In this document: positions 56,261 to 64,000 of the stretch, piece by piece
Layout: each line of letters begins with the position of its first letter
Position numbering within the stretch: position 1 is the first letter of the stretch
NCBI GenBank assembly: GCA_017962745.1
Contig: JAGCUR010000006.1
Coordinates: forward strand, 40,271 to 104,270
Length of the DNA stretch: 64,000 bases
Reading direction: 5' to 3'
DNA from: Bacilli bacterium
GTDB taxonomy: Bacteria; Bacillota_I; Bacilli_A; ML615J-28; CAG-698
Made by a program: the position numbers and the translations under genes
The notes under the pieces: model-generated
What the model was told of the DNA's origin: nothing
The model's database searches: none
The model's input: only the letters and a program-made list of their open reading frames with translations

Positions 56261-57569
56261 TTTCGACTTCCCCAATACTTTCTGGGTATTTTGCCTCTAT
56301 TAATTTAACTTTCACTAAATCATTAGATTTAAAATCACCTTTAAACTTTATTTCAATATAATTTGAAGAATGACCATGCCACCATCCATCTTTTTTAACT
56401 TCACAAATGACATCTAAGTCTTTACCGATAAACTTCTTACGATAATCAAGCGCTAATTTTTCATTTAATTCTAGTATTTTTAATACTCTTTGATGCTTTG
56501 TAGCTTCATCCACTTGATCTTCATATTTATAAGCAACTGTTTTTGGTCTTCTAGAATAAGGAAAAACATGCATCTCCCCAAAACGCGATTTCTTAATTAC
56601 TTCTAATCCATTTAAGAAATCTTCGTCATCTTCGCTACAAAAACCAGTCAAAATGTCAGTTGTAATATTAATATCTGGAAACATTGAATAAATTAAATCA
56701 ATCTTTTCTAAATATTTACTGATCGTATATTTACGATTCATTCTCGCTAATACTTTATCGCTGCTTCCTTGAAGTGGAATATGTAGATGCATACAGAAAT
56801 GTTCTTGATATTTCTTCATGACATTAAGTAAATCAATTGATATTTCGCTATTTTCAATTGAAGATATCCTAAGTCTTCCTAGACCATTAACATTTATGCA
56901 TATATCTTCAAGTAGGTTAGCTAGACTGTAACCTTCAAAATCTTTACCATATGATCCAGTATCAATACCAGTTAGAACAATTTCTTTAACGCCATTATTA
57001 GTTAAGATCTTAATTTCTTCAATAACATCTTCTTTTTTTCTACTCCTAACAAGTCCTCTCGCATAAGGAATTGTACAATACGAGCAGAAATTGTTACATC
57101 CATCTTGAATCTTAATAAATGCTCTCGTTTTATCGTTTGTATGATTAACTTTTAGTTCTTCATAACACTTTTCCTTCATAATATCGCTAGTGTTATTAAT
57201 TACCCCACTATCTTTATTATTGAGTTTATCAATGATCATATCATGAAGTTTATCTCTATTAGATGTACCGATAACGATATCAACCCCTAAAATAGATGCT
57301 ACTTTTGCGGGGTTTAGTTGGCTGTAGCAGCCCATTACGGCTAAGATAGCACCAGGTGCATACTTAGCAGCACGATGGATCATCTTTCGCGATTTACCAT
57401 CAGATGTATCGGTTACACTACATGTATTAATGATAATAACATCTACTTTTTCATCTTTAATCTTGTCGAAGGAAACTAAGTCCCATCCTTCATCTAAAAA
57501 TTGATTTATAATAGCTGTTACTTCGTACTGGTTTACTTTACAACCTAATGAACAAAAACTAATCTTCAT
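56250..57569 (-). CDS. mtaB: tRNA t6A37 methylthiotransferase MtaB
   Basis: A 439-aa radical-SAM enzyme adding a methylthio group to t6A37 of tRNA. N-terminal cluster Cys are in SLGCKVNQYE, INTCSVTD and VMGCYSQ; the radical-SAM site is DGCNNFCSYCTIPYARG. A C-terminal TRAM domain follows. I start at MKISFCS (ATG 57569) with AGGTGA upstream; its 5' end overlaps rsmE by 11 bp. Confidence 0.94.
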   Translation of the reverse strand: MKISFCSLGCKVNQYEVTAIINQFLDEGWDLVSFDKIKDEKVDVIIINTCSVTDTSDGKSRKMIHRAAKYAPGAILAVMGCYSQLNPAKVASILGVDIVIGTSNRDKLHDMIIDKLNNKDSGVINNTSDIMKEKCYEELKVNHTNDKTRAFIKIQDGCNNFCSYCTIPYARGLVRSRKKEDVIEEIKILTNNGVKEIVLTGIDTGSYGKDFEGYSLANLLEDICINVNGLGRLRISSIENSEISIDLLNVMKKYQEHFCMHLHIPLQGSSDKVLARMNRKYTISKYLEKIDLIYSMFPDINITTDILTGFCSEDDEDFLNGLEVIKKSRFGEMHVFPYSRRPKTVAYKYEDQVDEATKHQRVLKILELNEKLALDYRKKFIGKDLDVICEVKKDGWWHGHSSNYIEIKFKGDFKSNDLVKVKLIEAKYPESIGEVENEI

Positions 57570-58296
57570 CTTTGTCACCTAATAGAAAACCTAGTACGCT
57601 CATCGCATAAAGTGGAGCTGTCTCAGTTCTAAGTACTCGAGCCCCAAAACTTACTACTTTAAAGCCATTATTAATAAGTATTTCTTTTTCCGAATCATCA
57701 AATCCGCCTTCGGGGCCAATTACAACTAAGATATTTTGATAATGATTAGCAACAAAATCAATATCTTTAAGCATGAAATTATCTTCATTAGCATCAGCTA
57801 GCAATAATAAATCATAATCATTTAATTCTTTAATTAAATCATTGATTGATTTAACACCACTTATTTTCATTAAATCATTTCTTTGTGATTGTTCACTAGC
57901 TTCTTTAATAATCTTTTGATAACGATCTAGTTTAAAATCATTAATCTTATCAATTTTAATAATTGAGCGCTTCATGATAAGTGGGATGTAGTTAGAACAA
58001 CCTAGTTCAGTAAGTCTACGGACTACTTCTTCGGTCTTTTCCCTTCGAACTAAACCTTGAGCAATCGTCACCTTACCGTTTAGACTAGTATTTTTTGTAA
58101 TATCTTCTAAAATACTACATCTTACCACATCACTTATTTCTTCGATTACGCATAGATATGCAACTTCATCACAAGAACATATGATTTTATCACCGCTATG
58201 CATTCGCATAACATCTTTGATGTGATGAACATCGCTTCCACTAATCGTAACAACATTTTTATTTAATTGGTTAACATTCACAAAATATCTTTGCAT
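57559..58296 (-). CDS. rsmE: 16S rRNA m3U1498 methyltransferase
   Basis: A 245-aa SPOUT methyltransferase. An N-terminal PUA-like domain and the C-terminal knot with LVVIGPEGGFDDSEKE and FGARVLRTETAPLYAMS, the SAM-binding signature. I start at MQRYFVNV (ATG 58296) with AGAGGT upstream. First gene of the rsmE-mtaB-helicase-nfo-pseudouridine synthase run, all overlapping or nearly so. Confidence 0.95.
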   Translation of the reverse strand: MQRYFVNVNQLNKNVVTISGSDVHHIKDVMRMHSGDKIICSCDEVAYLCVIEEISDVVRCSILEDITKNTSLNGKVTIAQGLVRREKTEEVVRRLTELGCSNYIPLIMKRSIIKIDKINDFKLDRYQKIIKEASEQSQRNDLMKISGVKSINDLIKELNDYDLLLLADANEDNFMLKDIDFVANHYQNILVVIGPEGGFDDSEKEILINNGFKVVSFGARVLRTETAPLYAMSVLGFLLGDKDED

Positions 58297-58322
58297 AAGT
58301 TTACCTCTAATACATATTATCC

Positions 58323-58351
58323 ATAATAACATTTTACCATTTTTTCGTTAA
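58323..58351 (-). promoter_or_regulatory. Promoter of rsmE-mtaB run
   Basis: TTAACG (58346-58351), a 17-bp spacer and TATTAT (58323-58328), 26 bases before the rsmE start and just after a terminator. Confidence 0.55.
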
Positions 58352-58370
58352 TAACTAAATAAAAAAATAA

Positions 58371-58394
58371 AGGCTTTTAGTTTCCTAAAAGCCT
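58371..58394 (-). terminator. Terminator after PHP gene
   Basis: The 10-bp stem AGGCTTTTAG / CTAAAAGCCT with a 4-base loop; on the minus strand TTTATTTTTTTATTT follows. It ends the hrcA-to-PHP transcript. Confidence 0.88.
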
Positions 58395-58399
58395 ATTTT

Positions 58400-59137
58400 T
58401 TATTTATGATATTTTTTACCATGATATTTTGCTTTGATTTCGGGATCCATATACTTTAGAGTTCTCTTACCAAGCTTTTTAATTTGTTTTGTTTTAATCA
58501 ACTCAATAATTTCATCTAAATCTTTAACTTTGTGGTCAAAGTAAACACCACCACCAGAGATCTTACCAGTTTCATGAGCATCTGATCCTGAAGTCCAAAT
58601 CTTATTGTATGATTTAGCATACCATTTAGCACGATCATCAATTATCTTTTGGCTATGTGAAGTATTATATACTTCTACTGCGTCTTCTTGATAAGGTGCT
58701 AAGATGAATTCATGAATGTAATGAGCTTCTCTAAATGGATGCGCGTGGATGATAAATCCTCCCGCTTCATGAACTAAATCGATATATGGTGCAGGTTGCA
58801 TAGTTTCGATTTCTGGATGAGCATATAAAAATTCTTTTCCAACGCCGAAAGTTAGAAAATCGATACCATGGTATGTCCATTCTAAGCCAAAGAATACTTG
58901 AAGACCGATTTTATCGCCTTCAGCTTTAGCATCTTCGTAACCGGCATAATACATATCAATTCTTTCTTTCCAAGGTAAATCTTTTGGAACTGCACAATTT
59001 CCATTAAAGAAATGATCAGTAACAATAATACCAGTGTATCCTATTTCTTTATATTTACGCGCCATTTCGGCGCCAGTTGATTTAGCGCATCTACTTACTT
59101 GGCTTGTATGACAATGTGTTTCGTATTTGTATAACAT
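58400..59137 (-). CDS. PHP-domain phosphoesterase
   Basis: A 245-aa metal-dependent phosphoesterase-like protein. Metal ligands are visible in YETHCHTS (about residue 7), VTDHFF (about 40), GLEWTYHG, IIHAHPFRE and SGSDAHE (about 190). The ATG follows AGGAGT and lies 8 bp past dnaJ. Substrate unknown; co-transcription with the chaperones is notable but may be incidental. Confidence 0.88.
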   Translation of the reverse strand: MLYKYETHCHTSQVSRCAKSTGAEMARKYKEIGYTGIIVTDHFFNGNCAVPKDLPWKERIDMYYAGYEDAKAEGDKIGLQVFFGLEWTYHGIDFLTFGVGKEFLYAHPEIETMQPAPYIDLVHEAGGFIIHAHPFREAHYIHEFILAPYQEDAVEVYNTSHSQKIIDDRAKWYAKSYNKIWTSGSDAHETGKISGGGVYFDHKVKDLDEIIELIKTKQIKKLGKRTLKYMDPEIKAKYHGKKYHK

Positions 59138-59145
59138 ATTTACTC

Positions 59146-60255
59146 CTATTTACCTTTAAAGAATTTCTTAATCTTATCAAAGATAGTTTCTTGGGTTTCA
59201 TTAGTTTTAGAAAGCTTTGTAAACAATTCTTTTTGCTCACTAGATAACTTAGATGGTGTTACAACGCGAACGATAACATATAAATGACCAGTTTGGCCAG
59301 TTCTACCATTCGTAATACCACGGCCAGCAATCTTAAATTTCGTACCAGTTTGTGTTCCAGCTGGAATCTTTAAGTTGCCTTTACCAGTAGTTGTTGGGAT
59401 TTCTAAGTTAGCACCAAGTGCTGCTTGAGAAAATGTTATTGGCATTTCCATATATAAATCTAAGCCATCACGCTCGTATAATTCATGTGGTTTAACATTT
59501 AAAACAATGTATAAATCACCACTCATACCACCATTGATACCAGCTTCACCTTTACCAGATACGGTTAAAGTTTGACCATCTTCTACGCCTGATGGAATAC
59601 GAACTTTGATTTTAGAAACTGTCTTGATTCTTCCTTCTCCATGACAAGTATTACACTTGTTTTTAATAATTTTACCAGTTCCACCGCATTTAGAACATAC
59701 TCCTTCAGTTCTAATACGTCCAAAAATAGTATTTTGTTCAACTGTTACACGACCAGTGCCATGGCAATCAGTACATACGCTAATATCACTCTTCGATTGA
59801 GCACCTGTTCCGCTACAATCTTTGCAAGTGTCAAGTTTATTGACACTTATTTCTTTTTCTACGCCAAAGATTGCTTCTTCAAAAGTTAAATTAAGAGTAA
59901 CTCTTAGATTACGACCACGTTCAGCACCGGATGCTGATTGTTGACGCGCTCCACCTCCGAAGAATGAAGAAAAGATATCTTCGAAACCGCCAAATCCACC
60001 ACTGAATCCGCTAAAGCCAGCTCCACCCATATTTGGTCCTTCATGACCAAATTGGTTGTATTGCTCTCTTTTTTGAGGATCGCTTAAAACATCATATGCT
60101 TCTTGAACCTCTTTGAACTTTTCTTCAGCGTTAGGTTCAGTGGATACATCTGGATGGTATTTTTTAGCTAATGCACGATAGGCCTTTTTGATCTCGTCAT
60201 CAGTTGCTTGCTTAGAAACACCTAAGACTTCATAGTAATCTCTTTTTGTAGCCAT
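59146..60255 (-). CDS. dnaJ: Chaperone DnaJ
   Basis: A 369-aa Hsp40 co-chaperone. J domain with HPD (about residue 32), Gly/Phe region (about 75-105), four zinc motifs [24 protein letters not shown] and CNTCHGEG, and the substrate-binding C-terminus. I start at MATKRDYY (ATG 60255); an upstream TTG is the other in-frame start. Confidence 0.97.
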   Translation of the reverse strand: MATKRDYYEVLGVSKQATDDEIKKAYRALAKKYHPDVSTEPNAEEKFKEVQEAYDVLSDPQKREQYNQFGHEGPNMGGAGFSGFSGGFGGFEDIFSSFFGGGARQQSASGAERGRNLRVTLNLTFEEAIFGVEKEISVNKLDTCKDCSGTGAQSKSDISVCTDCHGTGRVTVEQNTIFGRIRTEGVCSKCGGTGKIIKNKCNTCHGEGRIKTVSKIKVRIPSGVEDGQTLTVSGKGEAGINGGMSGDLYIVLNVKPHELYERDGLDLYMEMPITFSQAALGANLEIPTTTGKGNLKIPAGTQTGTKFKIAGRGITNGRTGQTGHLYVIVRVVTPSKLSSEQKELFTKLSKTNETQETIFDKIKKFFKGK

Positions 60256-60270
60256 CGTCAAACCTACTTA

Positions 60271-62103
<1,833 letters not shown>

Positions 62104-62679
62104 CTATTGATTGCTTTCTTCTTTTGGTTTTTGATTTACTTTTACTAAGCTAACTCTTAGTACACGATCTTTATACATATAACCAGTTTGCATCTCTTGG
62201 ATTATTAATCCTTCTTCCACATTCTCATCATATGTTGTTTCAACTGCATGATGGAATCTAGGATCAAACTTTTCACCTAAGGCATTAATCTTTTTAACGC
62301 CATTCTTTTCTAAAACATCTTTAAAATTCTTGTTAATCATTTGAAAACCAAGAAGGAAGTTCTTAAGCTCTTCGTTATCAGTTTTCATGTTTAACGCCTT
62401 ATCAAAAATATCAAACCCAGCTATTAATTCTTCTAATAAGCTTTGGTATGCATATTTTCGTTCACGATTTCTTTCCTCATTAATTCGCTTTTTGTAATTT
62501 TCAAGTTCAGCTAATGCTCTTAAATAATCATTATTTTTCTCTTCTAACTTTAATTTAAGTTCATCAACTTCACTTAGAGGCTCTTTTTGAGGACTGTCAT
62601 CAAACTTTTCTTCGACCGTACCGTTCTTTTCTTGTTCTTCTAACTCTTCTTCGCGGTAACGATTGTGTACATCTTTCAC
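62104..62679 (-). CDS. grpE: Nucleotide exchange factor GrpE
   Basis: A 191-aa GrpE. A long N-terminal coiled coil (about residues 30-95, YLRALAELENYKKRI) precedes the beta domain with GEKFDPRFHHAVETT and MQTGYMYKDRVLRVSLVKV. The start is GTG at 62679, 9 bases after GGAGGG; the nearest ATG is out of frame. Lies between hrcA and dnaK. Confidence 0.95.
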   Translation of the reverse strand: MKDVHNRYREEELEEQEKNGTVEEKFDDSPQKEPLSEVDELKLKLEEKNNDYLRALAELENYKKRINEERNRERKYAYQSLLEELIAGFDIFDKALNMKTDNEELKNFLLGFQMINKNFKDVLEKNGVKKINALGEKFDPRFHHAVETTYDENVEEGLIIQEMQTGYMYKDRVLRVSLVKVNQKPKEESNQ

Positions 62680-62694
62680 TCTTTAGCTCCCTCC

Positions 62695-63711
62695 TTATTT
62701 CATTTTTCCGATATATGTAGCAATGTAGTCAAGTAATGGAATTACTCTTCTATAATCCATTCGCTTTGGACCAATAACGGCGATAGCTCCTCTATCACCT
62801 GTTTCTGATTCATAAGGGACTGAAATTACAGTACAATCTTCCATTGCCTTAACCTCATTATCTTTACCAATCTTAACTGTAATACTACGATTATTTACAT
62901 CAACAACTTGCATGATGTTCTCATCATCCATCGCTTCAAATAATGATTTAACTTTATCAATATCTTGAAACTCAGGTTGATCTAAGAAGTTTTCTTGACC
63001 TCGCATGTAGTATTGATCTTTTGCCATACTAGCAAAGGCTTGAACAAGTACACCAACAAGTTCTTCGTTATATTCAATTTGTTTTCTAATTCCTTCTTCC
63101 GCAAATCTACTTCTTAGCGTTCTATCGATATCCGAAATTGGACAATCATATAATAAATCACTAAGTAAATTGATTACTTTTTCAATATCTTTTGTATTGA
63201 TATCTTCGGGAATTAATATTTTCTTAGTTTCTACATATCCTTTATCAGTTACCATCAATAATACTGCTAAATTATTTCCTAAACTTACGATTTGTAATTT
63301 CTTAATTTTAGATGTATGGGCAGTATCACCTAAAGCAACAGATGCATAATTTGTTAAGTCAGCAACAAGCGCCATTGATTCTTTAATCGCTTGTTCACGA
63401 CTCATAATATTACGTTCAAAGATCGAATCGATCATTGGGAAATCGTCATATTCTTTTTCTTTATTTTGTTCTAGGATATATTCTACATATACTTTATATC
63501 CTGCTTCTGATGGAACTCTTCCACTTGAAGTATGTGTCTTTTGGAGAAGTCCCATTTCTTCTAAGGCTGCCATTTCATTTCTAATAGTAGCGCTAGAATA
63601 AGTAAAATCATCTAAACTAGCTAATGCTTTTGATCCAACTGGTTCAGCTGTTCTTACGTATTCTTCCACAATCCATTGAAGGATTTTCTTTTGTCTAGCA
63701 GTTAATAACAT
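62695..63711 (-). CDS. hrcA: Heat-inducible repressor HrcA
   Basis: A 338-aa repressor that binds CIRCE and is stabilised by GroEL. N-terminal winged helix LTARQKKILQWIVEEYVRTAEPVGSKAL, SSATIRNEMAALEEMGLL; the C-terminal domain ends with IGPKRMDYRRVIPLLDYIA. I start at ATG 63711, 8 bases after GAGG; an ATG at 63717 is too close to that site and a GTG at 63732 lies inside the operator. Autoregulated through the operators just upstream. Confidence 0.95.
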   Translation of the reverse strand: MLLTARQKKILQWIVEEYVRTAEPVGSKALASLDDFTYSSATIRNEMAALEEMGLLQKTHTSSGRVPSEAGYKVYVEYILEQNKEKEYDDFPMIDSIFERNIMSREQAIKESMALVADLTNYASVALGDTAHTSKIKKLQIVSLGNNLAVLLMVTDKGYVETKKILIPEDINTKDIEKVINLLSDLLYDCPISDIDRTLRSRFAEEGIRKQIEYNEELVGVLVQAFASMAKDQYYMRGQENFLDQPEFQDIDKVKSLFEAMDDENIMQVVDVNNRSITVKIGKDNEVKAMEDCTVISVPYESETGDRGAIAVIGPKRMDYRRVIPLLDYIATYIGKMK

Positions 63712-63725
63712 ATTCATTACCTCGC

Positions 63726-63752
63726 TTAGCACTCCTTTTACCTTATTGCTAA
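63726..63752 (-). promoter_or_regulatory. Second, imperfect CIRCE operator
   Basis: A perfect left arm TTAGCACTC (63726-63734), a 9-bp spacer and right arm TATTGCTAA (63744-63752, 7 of 9 matching). It lies just upstream of the hrcA ribosome site. Confidence 0.65.
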
Positions 63753-63756
63753 TTAC

Positions 63757-63785
63757 ATTATATACTTGTCTTTTAGCACTGTCAA
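63757..63785 (-). promoter_or_regulatory. Consensus sigma-A promoter of the hrcA-dnaK operon
   Basis: Perfect TTGACA (63780-63785), a 17-bp spacer and perfect TATAAT (63757-63762) on the minus strand. The -35 box lies inside a CIRCE element, so HrcA would block polymerase. Confidence 0.9.
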
Positions 63786-63799
63786 TAGGAAAGTGCTAA
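63773..63799 (-). promoter_or_regulatory. CIRCE operator over the -35 box
   Basis: TTAGCACT and AGTGCTAA arms around an 11-bp centre, differing from the TTAGCACTC-N9-GAGTGCTAA consensus only at the two innermost arm bases. Confidence 0.9.
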
Positions 63800-63824
63800 A
63801 ATTTTAAGAATCGTTTAAGGTTAA

Positions 63825-63853
63825 AAAAAGTGCCACAAATTGTGACACTTTTT
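63825..63853 (-). terminator. Terminator upstream of hrcA operon
   Basis: AAAAAGTGCCACA (63825-63837) and TGTGACACTTTTT (63841-63853) form a stem with one mismatch and T-runs on both strands. It probably ends a minus-strand gene beyond the right edge. Confidence 0.7.
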
Positions 63854-63866
63854 CTTATTTAGGTTA

Positions 63867-63935
63867 TTTTAATTTCTTGGGGGTCGAGCATAGGCTTTTA
63901 ATTTCTTGGGGGTACCCCCAGTTGTTGAAAAGCCT
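63867..63935 (+). repeat. 18-bp direct repeat and nested hairpin, terminator-like
   Basis: TTTTAATTTCTTGGGGGT occurs at 63867-63884 and again at 63896-63913, 29 bp apart. The second copy is inside a hairpin: outer arms AGGCTTTT (63892-63899) / AAAAGCCT (63928-63935) and an inner perfect GGGGGTACCCCC (63908-63919), followed by a T-run on the plus strand. It could be a terminator or attenuator before the plus-strand promoter at 63966-63974. No ORF is seen in 63854-64000. Confidence 0.6.
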
Positions 63936-63965
63936 TTTTTTATACAAAAAAAAGGAAGACCTTTT

Positions 63966-63974
63966 TGTTATAAT
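63966..63974 (+). promoter_or_regulatory. Extended -10 promoter at right edge
   Basis: TGTTATAAT, an extended -10 with no clear -35, reads rightward out of the window. Its gene would lie beyond 64000. Confidence 0.45.
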
Positions 63975-64000
63975 TAAGCGTCAACCAATTACAAAAAGGA

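Overview
The window is AT-rich, gene-dense and bacterial. Almost everything is on the minus strand, and Shine-Dalgarno sites of the GGAGG type are clear. TGA is used as a real stop: uxaC (14453) and the gene at 52567 end in TGA inside ATGA overlaps with the next gene. The genetic code is therefore the standard one, not the Mycoplasma code. Single-membrane lipoproteins, the hrcA-grpE-dnaK-dnaJ order with CIRCE operators, apt-rel-dtd, nusB-xseA-xseB-recN and ispG together suggest an uncultured low-GC member of the Bacilli (RF39, Acholeplasmatales or Erysipelotrichales type). A plant-fibre-fed gut is a likely habitat. Taxonomy and habitat are inference.

Region 1 (1-37017) is a large pectin and uronate utilisation locus. 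At the surface are a 1513-aa lipoprotein with Ig-like repeats and a pectin methylesterase domain, a 302-aa Ig-repeat lipoprotein and a secreted PL9 pectate lyase (27904-36928). An Lpl/Yte-type ABC importer (1-7800) has a solute-binding lipoprotein, two permeases, two MsmX-type ATPases and three unknown membrane proteins. Inside the cell a GH28 exo-polygalacturonase, a cytosolic pectinesterase, a CE12-like acetylesterase, a GH105 unsaturated uronyl hydrolase and a GH4 alpha-galacturonidase would finish the oligomers. Unsaturated uronate products would flow through KduI, KduD, a PfkB kinase and Eda (7971-11231). Galacturonate would flow through UxaC and UxaE. An IclR regulator lies in the cluster.

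The most interesting part is the five-gene run uxaE - PfkB kinase - gnd - SDR reductase - LarA-family protein (27002 to 20889). No mannonate dehydratase (UxuA) is present in the window. Read together, these genes could form a complete route from tagaturonate through fructuronate, mannonate, gluconate and 6-phosphogluconate to ribulose 5-phosphate. The nickel-dependent LarA-type protein would act as a mannonate/gluconate C2 epimerase. The importer operon and the surface-enzyme operon have matching promoters with a CG-centred LacI/CcpA-like site inside the spacer.

Region 2 (37047-54040) is mostly housekeeping: recN, xseB, xseA, nusB, dtd, rel, apt, rarA, ispG, rpmG and an RsuA-type pseudouridine synthase. 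Between them are several unusual genes: a 30-codon Cys-rich small ORF, a TPR-GAF-degenerate GGDEF/EAL protein, a serpin lipoprotein and an orphan transposase-type helix-turn-helix gene.

Region 3 (54043-63799) is a chaperone and RNA-modification run: nfo, DEAD-box helicase, mtaB, rsmE, a PHP phosphoesterase and hrcA-grpE-dnaK-dnaJ under a consensus promoter with two CIRCE-like operators. No tRNA, rRNA, CRISPR array or complete mobile element was recognised.
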